Assembly: GCA_012064415.1 (NCBI GenBank)
Contig: SSNU01000024.1
Coordinates: 311,812-375,811 of the forward strand
DNA length: 64,000 nucleotides
Origin: Gyrodactylus bullatarudis
Taxonomy: Eukaryota > Platyhelminthes > Monogenea > Gyrodactylidea > Gyrodactylidae
Direction of reading: 5' to 3'
Part shown: one piece after another, positions 32,699-47,600 of the stretch
Numbering within the stretch: position 1 is the stretch's first letter
Layout: each line of letters begins with the position of its first letter
The notes under the pieces: model-generated
Databases searched by the model: none
The model's input: the letters and a program-made list of their open reading frames with translations, nothing else
Told to the model about the DNA's origin: nothing
Translations under genes and position numbers: made by a program

Positions 32699-35600
32699 TC
32701 AAATTGAAATTTCTTGGGTTGGCATAGATTCCTTCATCTTTTGTTTTATCTCTACGACACGGCGCATAACTGCTGTAATCTTGTAGGCTGCAAAATTCTC
32801 CACTTGACGCTGGTACGTATTGCTTGTGACCAGGATGGGTTCCTTGGCCGATTTCTTTTTAATCTCTTCATTGGTTGGTAGTGAATTCTTATTCGACAAG
32901 TTGGCGTCATCGATCTGTGTTAGAGAACAAGGTAAATCTCAAAAAAAAGTGGAGTAATGTAAGACTTACGTTGGGTGTAAGATTAGTTGGCACATCTGTT
33001 TGCTTATTCGCCGGTGTGGGGAAATCGGGTATTTGACCGAGAAAGTTTCTCGTCAGTGCATCCAAAAGGTCTACACAAAATACTCTATCCCCTTGACAAA
33101 TGGGGATTGCCAGACGAGCCAATTGAATCTTGTTTGGCTTTTGGATGCCAAGGGGAGCGCCGATTCGATGGACGAATTCACTCAAATCGCTGAGGTTGAT
33201 GAAGCCGCGTGCTTTAAAGTCGTAGTCCTCCCAAATCTCATAGAAGAGATCAAAATCGTCCTGAAAAAGTACATCAACATTTTGAAATCAAATAACGACA
33301 AAAATAAGGGGACAACTTACCTGGGTTAAGCCCTGTTGAACGTCTTCAGTAGCCTGACTAAAATTCTCCAGTATAACCGCTATGTACATGTTTACAATTA
33401 CAAGGAAGGAGATAATCAGATAACTGACAATGAATAATACTCCAATGACATAACTGCCACAGTCTCCGCCATCGGGATTACAAAATGGACGCTCTTCATT
33501 AATTATACCATCGAGAATACTATTCCAGCCTAAAAGATAAAATGAATGGAAAAAATTTAATTCAATGCCTAAATGAGGAATTCGAATTTAAACCCTTTAA
33601 CAGTGATACAGTGTAGTTCTATCACACGTCATTTTAACAACTCATCATTTTTCATTCAAGCCTCAGAAAATACTTCGTTTACCACCCCCATTCGATAGTA
33701 AATTTGTTAATCTCCTGGAATACGCAAAGATCTTGGCTCTATCATTCGTCAAACTCACGCTATATTAATTTGAAGAGAGTTGAATTTTTTCAAAAAATTA
33801 ATTTTTCAAATGGGTAATTTTTTGATCAATAACTTCTGAACCAAAAATAATTGCGTTGACTAACCTGCTGAAGTTGAAATTTGAAAAAGAATAATAATTG
33901 CTTTGGGAAACGTCTCAAAGTTGAACTCTGAATCGATTCCATAGGAATAGCTAATGTTGCCAAAGAAGGACATGCCGACAATCGCGTAAATAAACATTAT
34001 CATGAATAATAAGACTCCAATATTAACTAAGGCGGGCAGACTGACGACAAGGGAAAATAGGAGGGTCCGAATGCCACGAGCTGACTTGACAAGACGTAAA
34101 ACACGACCGATACGAAACAGGCGAATGATCCGGACAAAGGTCGGAGAGATTGGCAGGTCATTGATGATGTCCTCTACTGCCCAGACTAGATAAAAAAGAA
34201 AGTAAATTTTCATTTTCAACTGTAATAACACACTAATTGATAATAAAATGTTGAATAAAAGTGATTCAAATGCTCACAGACAATGGATGATACCAGGATG
34301 CCACAGTCAAAAATGTTCCAGTAAATCTTGAAATAATGCCATCGTTGTGCTGTCACCTTGATGATGAATTCACCGGTAAAAATGAAAATAAACAGTTTGT
34401 TGATAATCTCAAGGATCTTCTGAAAAGTCTCAGTCTGTCCATGGTGCTCGATCGACATGATGAAGGTGTTGAGTAGGATTAGACACATGATGGTTATATC
34501 AAACTTTTGATCAGAGACCACATCAAAGGCAATCCTGGGAATGAACACTTTTGGCCGTGGTATCGGCTTCTGGGGAGCTGTGTTGTTCATCTTCTTCATT
34601 GCGTTGTAGTATTTCTTTTGGTCGTCAGTCATGAATAACTCGATGGAGCCGCCGGCCTAAAAAGAAAATCAACGAAGACCAATAGATGGTTTATCGGGAT
34701 GATTTACTTTACGCTTTTGAACATTGAAATTGTCAATTATAACACCAATGAACAAGTTCAACGTGAAGAAGGAACCGCATATGATGAATAGGACAAAATA
34801 AAAGTAATTCACAAGGGAATGGTTGTACCTTGGTTGACTGTCAAACTGTATTAGGAAAAAGAATCATGAATGAAATAATTTAATTTCACAAAACTACTTG
34901 TGAGTATATATGGCAAGTAATAAATAAAATATCTATCTGCTCACATCGACAATATCTATGGCATCTGACATGATTTCAATCCAACCTTTGAATGTTGCCT
35001 TTAAAAAAGGAAAGGGAAGTAGTAGAATATTTTCTCATGATACAAGAAATTGAGTTCAACCTACCACTTGCAGGAGAGCCAAGTAGCCGTTGAGGACATT
35101 GTCAAAGTTGATTCTTGAATTTCTCCAGGTGACATTCTTGTAGAGTCGATTGAACTCATCACAGATAGTCTTGTTTGGGTAGAGATCAGCTGACAGGCGT
35201 TCCCCTGTCGCAATGTCGACACATTTGCGAAACTTTCCACCAAACAGTTGCATTCCCATTATGGCAAAAATGAGCCAAAAGACGAGAATGACAAGAAAAA
35301 CATTGAAAATAGACGGAATCGCTTGAAAGAGGGCATTAACGACTATCTAACGAGTGAGTAAGTAAAATGTGGTATGAGTTAATTATCTTTCTTTCACTCA
35401 ATGCTACGTACTCTCATTAATTCCCAACGGGAAACAGCTCTAAGCGGGCGTAGTGCTCTCAAGGTTCTCATCGCCTTAAACGAGCTCATGCCCGACTGGC
35501 CGTCCGGATTGATTATGCTGAGAATCAGACTTGTCCATGCGATCTGGCGTAAAGACAAGGTTTTATTCACACAACAACGAGTAAGACAGATTCAATAGAG

Positions 35601-38600
35601 GACTCACAGAGACTATGGTGAAATCAAGCCAACACCAGGTGTCGGAGAAGAACTTTTTGAAGCCATAGGCGATCCACTTGAGGAGCATTTCCACAGTGAA
35701 AATCAGGGTGAATATTTTGTCCATATATTCGAGGGAGACTTTGAGCCAGGGTTTTTTGTGCAAGTTTTTATCTTCCAACGTCTTCAGGGAATGATAAAAT
35801 AATTGAATTAGTTAGCTGAAAGGGTTTTATTGTCAATGAGAACTCACCAAGGTTCCACTACTTAAGAGAATCATAAAGATTATGAAGCCTTCAAAGAACC
35901 TGTGCTCAACAATTTTGTAGGCAACATTCCTAGCACCCGAGTAGAAATGGCCGATGCGTGAATTGAGGCATGGGCCAATGCAAAAGTCCATTTTCTGCAT
36001 GACAATCTTGGGTAGACAATCGCTGGGCTGGTCAAAGTACTCAACTGAGACCTCCATGGCTTGAATTTCAACTTTTGAGGCTGAATTCCTATCGAGACAG
36101 CCACCACTGGAGAGGTCAATATGACTGGGGTGGTTAGCACAGGAACACTCACTGAACTGGTCATAGATGGGAGAGTTATTCTTGAAGGACTCCAAGATGT
36201 AGGGACTCAAATTCTGGTTGCAGTGGCCGTTACAGAAGAATACACGTTCTGGATTTGATTCGGCCGTCTGGCCATCAGAGGAAATGATTTGTTGAAGAAT
36301 AAATTCTTGTAGGTCATTCTTTGGGCAGTTTTTCTTTTGGCGAATCTTTTTCCGTTTAAGCCTACGCCTGAGATATTTGAGGAAGCTTTTAATCTTGAGT
36401 TTGAGCCATACAACAGCCTTGTAGATTCTATCAAAGGCTATCTGAAGTTTATTCGGTTCCCCAGTGTCATCCTCTCGGCGTTGGAGGCTTTCACTGCCGA
36501 AGCAACTCAGCAAGAGGGCCAGAAATAAGTTGAGAACAACTAAATTACCAAAGACCATGGTTATTAGGAAGAAGACAATACAGGTGTAACCCTCGACCCG
36601 GAGACAGTCCCACATACTCTCGATCCATTCTCCGCATAGGACCCTAAAGACTATCATGAAGGAATGAATAAAGTCGCAGAAATTCCATCTGGGAATTTTC
36701 CCATTCATCTCTGGGAACATGGTGACGTTCTCGTACTTCTTGTAACTCTCACCAAATAAGGACATGCCGACAACAGCAAAGACGAATATGCATATAACAA
36801 GGACGACAGTTAAATTTCCGAGGGCTCCCATGGTCCGACAGATGATGGCGAATAGGAGGTTCATTGTCTGCCAGGACTTGGCCAATTTCAAGACTCTCAG
36901 CTGAAAAAGGGGAGAGAAAATCGAGTCAGATGGGATATTAGGGGTTTGAATTACTTTAGCTTACCAATCGAAATGTTCGCAAGATTGAAAGACCTTTGAT
37001 ATTTGATAGGGGAATTTCGATGAGACTGAAGATAACAACTACAAAATCGAATTTATTCCAGCCATCGGAAAAGTATTCACTCGGACCGACAGCCATCAGC
37101 TTCAGGACACATTCAAGGCCAAAGGTTACTGTGAAGAACTAAATTGAAAGGAAGAGAGTTAAGATTTTATCTTTTAAAATGTATATTGGATAACTAACGT
37201 AGTTTGAAAACTTGAGAATGTTTATCATGTGCTCAGAGTTGTCAGGCTGATCGAGAACCATAAGAAGGGTATTCATTACAATACACAGGGTGATGAAGAG
37301 TTCAATAAACGGATCTAGTATTATGAGGGCAATGAAACTTTGAAGTTTTGTATAGGCTGGACAGCATTGCCAGGAGCAGAGCATATCTGAGAGAGTCTCT
37401 TTCACCATGGCTAGCATAATGGTACCCTTTGATATCTAAAAAAACGATTACATGTATTAATAAACTGCTTTTTCCTTGGCTCTGAATTATTCAAGACCCT
37501 CAGTGATAGCTTATTATATTGAAGAATAAACTTGCTATTTTAATTTTGAAAATTAACTATGATTAATCTAATGAATAGTGCAGCACTAATACTTACAAAG
37601 GTTACTAGAATTATTTCGTTCTAGGTGCTTAGGTAATATATCCCACAGGAAGGTCTTATTTGGTAGTGGGATTAGCCCATGTCGCTGAATGTTACAGCTT
37701 ACCACCGAGACTGGTACGAAAGAAACTCACCTTGCATTTAGAAATAATCTGAGTATACATATATGGTTTCGTCCTGTTTTTGGACTCGTCAGTATGCCAC
37801 AACCTGGGATTTGAACCTCGCATTGTAGTCCAATGCTCAATCCACTCGTCCAACATCCCATGCAACTCGGATTATTTCTATATGCTGTCATCTGTACGAC
37901 TAATTATATATCAAAATAGACTGTTTTTACATTTACTTTTTTATAATAAGTTATTAATAGAATTTTGAAAAGTATTAAAGCAATTATTCTAACCGGCTGT
38001 ATTCTCTCTGTTCTGGAAAGTATTTTAAACTACGGAATCTTTTTCATTATGGCATCATAGGGTTCAAACTTATTAGGTCTTAAAATTTATATATCATCCA
38101 TTTCAGAGATTACAATTCACAATGTAGCGAAATGGTTTTCATTGTTAACCCCGTTGATCCCATAAGAAATTAGAGATCGTCTAAAATAGTTCATCGAAGG
38201 TGTTAAACAATTTTAATTTCAACATATTTTTATTTGTAGTTTACTTGTAAGTAGTGTATGCAAGATTTTTTTGGTAAAATTTTATTTCTTGTAATAAAAA
38301 GAATTATCTGACAGTTTGTTCTACTCTTTCTCTCCTTAGACATGATTACATATCTTGCTTATCTGATCAAAACAAGGAAAGATGAATTCCTTTTGGCCAT
38401 TCAGGGGTTCGATTGCCCTACCCAAGAATGAAATAATGACAGACCACTCAAAAAGTGTATTTTATAGAATTAAATAGAATGGGTTGGGGTAGTTGTGTTG
38501 TTCCACCCTTCAAAACCAACACCTAGAGAAGAGAGGAAAGTAAAAATTAATTTTCTTGAGGCAGTCAAGATTGTACTTGATTGACTAAACTACCAGGAAG

Positions 38601-41600
38601 TTTAAGGCTATTGTAATAATATTAAATGAGCATTTAAATGCTTTCGAAGTAAGAAACAACAATAGATTACGATTGATAGACTCAAGTGTGTTGAGTAGAG
38701 TAAGGGGGTAGGGGGGAATGTATTAGTTGTCAGTATTATAGATTAATGGAATATAGAACCAAGTCATTTCAACTCAGCCATTCTTGAGGGAAAGAGGGTG
38801 GGTTTCATAACCTGGTAACTTGAGCTGTTTATGATACAGATACAGCTACAGAAATAGTGTTTTCTCACCTGTTGACAGCACTCTGGATGCCTCAAGGGCT
38901 GTTTAACTCGGTCCTCAGGACTTGAGAAAGACTGGACAGCTTTCTTTATGACATCGCTCGTATGATAGTTCATATTGGAGTCGGTGAATAGGTCACTGGC
39001 CAAGCAATCCGGATTTGAGGTTGCACTGACGTTGACAAATATCGGCAGTGTTGCATTCATTCCCTGGGCAATGATGTTGGATATTGTTTCATTCTTTCTC
39101 TTACTTCCCCCTGTAGCTTCGGAAAATAAAAGGCTTTTCTGGCGTTTAACACTGAAACTCTTCGATAAATGACGTCGAATACGATTAATATTTGATGGCC
39201 TATCATCTGGCTTAAAATCGATGGAAGGCGTTGCCTCATAAGCACTATTTTCGTGTGAAGTTTGCCGATTTGAAGCAATGGAAGCTTCCTGATATTCAAT
39301 AGAAGGCATTATTAGTTTCTTGTTGATTTTGATACTAATTTCGTCAACAGTTGACAGAGTCTCATCGGCAAATGGAAGTTTAAAGTAGGGCCAATCAGTA
39401 CTGCATCTCTGGTCACTAGGTAGTTCTTTAACATCTTTAATCTGATAGTTGTAGATGGTTTCCGGGAGTAGGGACATACTATGCCAATTCCTCATCTGGG
39501 GTGGAGGTTCCCTTTTAAGTGTAGAAGTTAATTGGAAGGAATATCTAGGCGTTATCATGTTGAAGTCAGCAACTGAACAGCTGCCTGTGTAATTCAGCTT
39601 GTAACTCTCATCCAGATAGTTCCAGTTAAAGTCGAAGCCTGACTCTGTAGAGCATCTCTTCGATGCAGACCTCTCAATCACGGCCAAGGATTCACATCGC
39701 TTTCGCTCGACCTAGGTTAGGTTAGTTTTATATGAAATTCATATCCTAAAAGAAGTTAACTTACCTCTTTGGCCGCTTCCTCTTCCACGGCATCTTCTGC
39801 GACCTGCTTGCAAACCTCTTCATAAGACAAGGCAACAATGGCCAAGATGACGTTGACTAAGAAGTAGGAGCCAAGGAATATCACAAGAATGAAATAGAGG
39901 ATATGGGCCTGGCCATTTGCACGAATTACCTAGACAAAAATTCAAGTTGATTTGAGCACAAAAAGCTAAAGACAAGTTGAGAAACTAGTTAGAGCATTCC
40001 TTAAAAGTACTGAGAGACTTTTAACTATAGAAAGGAATGCAAAAAGTTGGTGGATTTTTTCAAATGTTTTTATTTTTACGTACATAAGAAGAATCTGAAT
40101 TGTTCAAAAATATATATTCTTTTCAGATTGGTTAATGTGGAGTGTGTAGAATCTTTTTTCGTTAGAAACGGGTTCTACAAAAATTAATTTTAAAAGAGAA
40201 GATTAATTTTTGTATGGTAAAATTTTGATGAATCGCATTAGTTCCATATCGTTTCTCACAACTTCCCTGTTGAATTTCATATCTTCCTTCAATGACGACA
40301 TTTTAAAATACTATTCCTTACTGAATTTCAGGAATTCCAAATCGAATTTCATATCTTTATTAACGAACTGCAAAAGGTATATATAATGCAAATTTGTGCA
40401 GGAGTTTTCTGGTAAATTCACAATCAAGTATTAAAATAGTTTTGGGAGAAATTTCTACTGCTCGTAGTTAAAAATAGATATTCAAATTCTTCCTGAAATA
40501 GAGGATATTCTTGAAAAAGGCGAGGTTTGCTCCTTCTTCTTCTTCTTCAGAGTTGTTGTTGTTGATTTTAATTAAAGAATATGTTAATTTCCCGACAAAA
40601 ACTTTTCTTCCAAGCAATGTTTTCCCCCTGACCATGGAAAGTCAAATTTGAATATCTTGGAGTGGGAGAATTAATCTCTCTGAGAAAAAAAGATGAATGT
40701 TGATGAAAGTAGAGTAAGGGAGTGGTGGGAGTCCTTACCCCTTCTCAACATACCGAATTGTGTCTTTGTTGTTAGTTAAATTAATTTTCCAATGAATAAA
40801 CATTATCGAGAAGGAGCCGAGAGTTTATAGCATCAACTTACAATCTGATACAAATTCTCCCAATAGTCCTGGGTAATCAGTCTGAAGGTGCAGAGGAGGG
40901 CTGACCCGAAATTATCAAAGCTGGTATAGCTAAAGTTGGGATTGCCATGGTCTGTTTGAATGCAAACATATCCATCTGGACAAGACCTGGTTAAAGAAAG
41001 GGGGTTTTTATTTGTTAAATTCTTGGGATTTGCGGCTTAAACTTTTTCGTTGTTGATATAAGTCTTGTTGATATATAAGTCTTTTGGATCAACTTTAGAA
41101 CTTATGAAGAACTATTCAAAGAAAAATATTCAATCTCAAAAGGCTACTGGCGAAATCTAAATGAGAGTAATTACCCCAGATATATTTTGATGATATCTCA
41201 TTGAGAATATATCTTTTCTTGGGCACTATCAGAAATGCTTAGCAAGTGTCTTGGTGATAAGGATGATATGTAATTTATTATGGCAAGGTAATATTGTAAC
41301 ATGAACGTTGTCCATAGTAACAGATGAGTACATTCAAAGAAGGGAGTTATTACAATTTAAATAGCTATAGTTATCCTTACAAGTGTGTGTCCAAGAAAAT
41401 AAGTAAGGGATCTGTGAAAGTCTTTAAAAAGCTGTAATGGTCCATTGATTTGAGGCCCTAAAAAAGGGACACTTCAACTCTATTTTTTATTCTTACAACT
41501 AATTATAACAAGAATACCTAGAAGTAGCATCATGTTTATATAGAATATCCAACAGAGAGAAAATGAAAAGTCACTTACTGAGACTCATTCCGGCAAACAG

Positions 41601-44600
41601 TCAATGGTTCCAACCAGTTAACTACAAAGGCAAGGTAAGAGGAGAAGGCATTAGGGGGAAGGAATTAGTAGTAGGAAAATTTCTCACCAGAATTGAAATA
41701 ATACGTCTTTTTTGCAATCCACTGTACTGCTGGATCGGATTTATTGAATACTTCGGACATGAAATCAATTCGAGAACCTAGAGTTGAAATAGTAGTGATT
41801 TTAAGATAAAATTCTAAGGGGTAAAAGAGAAAGCTAACTTAAGTTTGCAAATAGGGTGAGGTTGGTTCTCTTGAGAAATTCGTCAAGAACTCTATCTTGA
41901 TTAGTCATTGGCTGGTAGTCGGGAAATCTGGCAGATAAGGTCTCGTTTAGGGCTGTAATGAGGGAATCCTGCGACAGTGTGGTATTCAAAATGTCAGGCC
42001 ATTCTCGGACGCACTTTCTCAATAAAGTTCCCTTGTAAAGTTGAAGGCCGACCAGGGCAAATATTGATAATACAAAAATGGTGAGGACAAAGATATCTCG
42101 TAGATGTTTGACGGCTTCAAGTAGAGCACCAACGATTGTTCGTAAACCCGGCATAGTTGTGACTGTCTTGAGGGCTCTAAGAACTCTAGAGGAATGTGGA
42201 AAATGTTTTAAAAGAATGCCCTGGACTGAGTGGAAGGGTCTCACTTACCTTAAAGATCGAAGGGCAGATAAGTTGCCGAGATGAGGTACAAAAAACATGA
42301 GATAGGCCAGGCCAATGACTAGGAAATCCATCCAGTTCCAGACATCTCGGAGGTACGTAAAATCATCGAGGATTAGACCTCTCGCAAAAGCCTTGACAAT
42401 CATCTCAAAGGTGTAAAACGCAGTGAAGGTGTACTCGACCACTTTGGAGGAGTCGTTCCGTGCCATAAAGACACAGTTGACAATGATGGCCGACAATACG
42501 GCCAGACTGAAGAAGGGATGAACAAAAATATAGATTGCAATCTTTCTAACAGGGTTAAAGGGGCCAAAAATATAAAATGCTTTAGTTGAGTTGAACCGAA
42601 ATATTGTCTTGTCCTTGGCGACGACTAGGAAGGTTCTTTTATCAGCATAGTAACTGTCGATTTCAACCAGAGGCTTGCCTGCCAAACGTCTCGGACAAAA
42701 TTCGTCAGACAGATGAGGTGGCAGCTTCTGGGAAGCCTCTAGTCTTCGATCTGGTTGCATTGGTAAGGCATCTTCAGCTGATTCGAGAAGTTGAGAATTT
42801 TGACTGATGAACGAAGTTTCCCGACTGCTTCGCGGATTATTATTATTCAGAATCTCTGGATATAGATTCTTATCGACTTCGGTTGGCTGGTGAATGCCGA
42901 GTCCGATTGTTTCCAAGTGTTCCTGGTCGACTTCATCAGCACTGCCCATTTTGGCGAGGTATTTTCGTCTCCTCTTTCTATTCTCTCTTCGGGCTAAAAA
43001 GGGAGAATAAAATTGACTTTTTAATCTTTATTTTTACATTTAGGATGAACTACAAGTGTTTAAGATGAAACAGCTTTGATTAGAGAGTCAATTACAGGAA
43101 GTACAGAGGGATACGCGGAATTTGTCGATGATGTAATTTTCCTGTGTCTTTTCGCAGTTAGATGGATCACTCAGATAACCTAGTTTATTATTTAATTATA
43201 AAAAGTAATCTCTTTTGTTTTAATCAGGTATTTCTTGAGTACATGAAGATTGATGCATTATCTCAATAGAGAGTTGAAGAGACAAATAGAAAACCTCAGG
43301 ATTAGATAACCCTAAATTGACTGAGCAATGTTATGCTATCTAAATTATTATAAAGAGAGATGGAGAGTAAAACATCCTTTTTCATTTATTGGATTATATT
43401 CTAAAGTATCTTGTATTCTTCTGCCTAATCTTGAACATTAATTGTCAGAGATGCTTATGAAATAAATTACAAAGCTACTTTCTCCCATTCCGTAGAGCAC
43501 AGAAGAAAGAGAGCAAGAAAATGGAAAGAGATGAAGAGTGTTTATCAATAATTAAACAACTTTTACTCAACTGTAGGGGTACCAAATTTGTATATATCTA
43601 TATATAAATGAACGTATATTATATATATATCTATATATTACATGGAGTGATGAAGATATTAGAACGAAACGAGAGACGGTGAGTATGGGTCCGCTATCTT
43701 ACTTCTTGCAGTTCTTTTTCTATTTCTTTTCATTGTGTGTGTGTGTGTAGGGTGTATTATGAGTATATAAATTTGATTGTGAATTATTATTCATTCTCTC
43801 TCAGAATATGTTCCCTACATGGCATCGAATGGCATTTATCATTCGAGATCGATTTATCTCAACTTTTATTGCAGCTATCCAGTTATTTATGTAGTCCTAA
43901 AGGTTAGAGGACCGATCTTGTTCATGTCACATTATTCTCACCAGTGGAACACACATCAACATTCTCAACCCTCATTAGCAGAGGTAATTTATCGAAATTA
44001 TTATGTATAATTCATGAAAACATTAGAACAGATCTAGAATAATTGATTACTTTTAGATCTTGGAGAAACCTCTTTATTCAGTAAAAATTTAAAAAAATTC
44101 AAATGAATGGGAATTTTGCGTCAGATGGAAATTCAAAAAATCATAGGAGTCCTGAAAAGGATCGATGAATCAATTAACCTGAGATTAAAATTCAAGAAAA
44201 AAGAAACAAGCGTATGCGCAAAATTCATAAACATTCCAAAAAAATATTTATCAATAAAAAATGCCTTATCAATGAGAAAATCAGTCGATAAATGTGAAAT
44301 CCTTATCTTCTTCTTCAACGGGAAGAGTTTCCCAATTCATTAATCGTCAAGTGTGTCTTTTTCTCTTTATCAGAATCAGCAGTAATGGGGTCATTCTTTC
44401 TGTTCTAGATTGTAATTTTTAATTCAGAACCGTATAGCAAGATTGACAAACTGTTGAGGCAACTTGGAATAAATTTGAGTTGTTGAATAGTTTTTTTAAG
44501 GGGGTGGGAATTGAAATAGGAAGAAACAGTGATATCTAAAAATCTATAATCTGAATTTTTATTCAATCTCAGTCTATAGATAGGGTTGTTCATCCTCTCC

Positions 44601-47600
44601 GTCATAAGTTGCTTACAAGCCCACCCAAAAAAATGGAATTAAAATGAAAAAAAATTGAGAAATGGGCTAACACACTCTTTCGCTCTTACACCTTTCCATC
44701 CATGGATTGGGAAAAAAGGGTGGTACACTAGTCAAGTCCTTGAGAATGTAGTTTATCTAATCTGATTGGACATATGTTCCCTCCCCTGTGATCAATATAG
44801 TCATGATTGCAAGATAGATAGTGTACTTGAATTCGATTACCCTAAGCCTAACTGACATGAAGATGAGAATTTACTTAATTTTTACTCAATATTTTTTTGT
44901 TCGGAAAGTCAGGAGAGAATATATTTTTCGAATTCCATCATGAAATAAGCCAATAAGTTGGGGAAATTTACAAAGTTTTCTGAGAAAATTCACTCTGACC
45001 AAAATTAGGCAGTTTTTCGAATTTCCAAATTTTCGCTTTTTCAACTTTTGAGCTCAACATTTTTTATCGATTTCAAGGATTTGAAGCAGTTATGTGCTGA
45101 TATTCGAGGGCCCTGCTGGAAGAAAGGATTCTACTGTTTTCCAGAAAAAGTTAAACATTTAAATTTTGGATCATTCTCCATAATCAATAGATTTAAATTT
45201 ATCGTATTCCCGCTAGAATGGGCTGAATTCTCTGTCTAATGCTGATCTCAAATATCAGCAATTAACTGCTTCAAATCCTTGAAAGCGATAAAAATTTTGA
45301 GCTCAAAAGTTGAAAAAGTGGAAATTTGGTGCATTTTCGAAATCCGAAAAACTGCCTAATTTTGGTCAGATTGAATTTTCTAAGAAAACTTTTTCAAATT
45401 TTTAGGGCAAGTAGTAGTGGTTATGGGGTCACAAGAAGGCGTACCTGGGAATGAACTCAGAATGGATGCATACGTTTTGCTTTTTAAGGATGAGGAAAGA
45501 ATGAAATTAATTTTTTTCCAAGGAATATTTTTTCAAAAATTCATTATTCATACTGAAATTATTGATCAGAAGAAAGAAATAAAATGAATAGCTAATTGTA
45601 GAGGAAATTATCGTGTCTCCAAGTCCAACTAATTCTGGAGCACAACACACTAGTTCCATTTCATAAGGATTTTCGCAGATCCCTATCATGAAGGACTTTA
45701 CTCATAAAATTTTAATTAGTAGCAGTTAGTTTTTCGTACTGATCACTACAACTGCCAGAATGAAGAAAATAAATACTGATACAGAGAAGAGACAGTTTAT
45801 CTTCTTTCCTTGAGTTCATTCGACCTGGTGTCATTTTGATCATTCCCTAATTGGAATTGATTCAAGAAGTTTACCCCTTCATGTCCCAAATTATTTTTTT
45901 TCATCACACAAATTAGAACATTTGCAGCCTAACCAAAATAATTACGCTGATTCCGAATCTGATATCCTTATTAAAAGATATCAAACAGGCGATTGAATAT
46001 TTGAAATCTACGACTATGGTTTCAAGATAGAAAATAATTATATTTTTTTCCTAAGGCCTCAGCAAATAGGTTTTCAAAAAACCGTTTTAAATATTCTTTA
46101 AAAAGCATTGATTAAATTTCCAAAAAATCACCTTACTTTGAAAGGCTATCTTTAAGAATTATTTATATTTTTTTAGCTTAATAAGTTTCCTTTCTAATGA
46201 GGGGGTAAGTGTCTTTCAGTTCAAATTATCACTTGAGAAAGTGATGTGTTCCACTGGTGGAAAGATGGAACGTGAAGGATTAATTGAATCAAAATAGTAA
46301 ATGTAGATTTGTAACTGGAAGATGAGCAACCCATTATTCTAAAGCCTCTTCCAGACGTTTCTACGGTAGCTAGATAGTCGAGTATCTTCTTCTTCATTGG
46401 GATGAGACGCTGCTAACCTGAACTCTTTTCAATTTTATCTAAAAACCTTGGCATTCCTAATTTTTATTAAAGATTTCAGCTTCAATTTCTAATTTTTCGG
46501 TTTTATACAAAAACCCCCAATAACCACAGCATAGGTGTATGGGTGAAAGAAAAATTTCTTATTAACCTATATAAACCTAATCTATGTGTTCAAAAAAATA
46601 TTCCTATAATCTTCAACTACCTTGGCCAATGTGAACTTTTTCACTTTTCTCTCCACTGTTTCTATTTATTGGAGAGTTTTGGTGTTTTTTCAGCTTACAT
46701 ATTACATTCTAATTTTCATTGACTTTACTATTTCTTTCATGATTTGTAAATTATTATCTTGAATGAATTCTTAACTTATATCAATAGTTTTTCTGAACAC
46801 ATAGATTAGGTTTTTGTTGATTGATAAAGAATTTCTCCTTTACCCACACATCTATGCTGTCATCTCCAGGGTTTTTACATAAAACGGAAAAATTTGAAAT
46901 TGAAGCATTTACAAGACTTGCAACTACCTTGGCCCAATTGATTTTTAATTTTTCTTCTCTATACTTGAACAAATCAATGGAGAAGTTTTTTGGTTTTTCA
47001 TCAATTGGAAGTTTTTCTTCACAACTTTACAATTTCATTAACAATTTTTCTTTCAAATTCATAATAGAGTCTAACGGTATTTTAAGGATCCTAGATGTCA
47101 AACTAACTAGAAGAGAAGACGGATCAATTCTAAGAAATATTTTTAAGAAGAAGACTGACAATGGCAAATATCTTCATTATGTCAGTTTTAGTCCAGTTTC
47201 ACATAAAATTGGCTTAGTAATTGGTCTAGGGAAGAGGATAAGAGGAATCGCGAGTCCTGAGGAATGGACAAATGAAATAGAGAATTCGAAGTCATGTTTG
47301 ATGGAAAATGGTTATCCATCCAAATTTGTTGACAAATTAATCAATCAACCTATAGTTATAGATGAGGAAGTTGAAACAGAAGAGGTGGATAAAATTACTA
47401 TTTTCATGAAGCTTAACTTCATAGGAGATGGTTTCAGTAATGTTTTAAGAAGAAGACTTAATAATCTCATCGATCAACATTATAATAATATACAATTGAA
47501 AATTGTATTTAAAACACAGATTGTTCAGTTTGATTCATAAGGATTTACTCAAGCCTGAAGAGAAAACTCTATTAGTTTATAAATTCCAATGTGATTGTGG

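Noticed and set aside
38400..38425. B-box-like GGGTTCGATTGCCC as a tRNA gene
   Set aside because: No cloverleaf or A box at the right distance.
43590..43640. Alternating TA run as a promoter
   Set aside because: Simple microsatellite within a Nav intron, with no gene in a suitable position.
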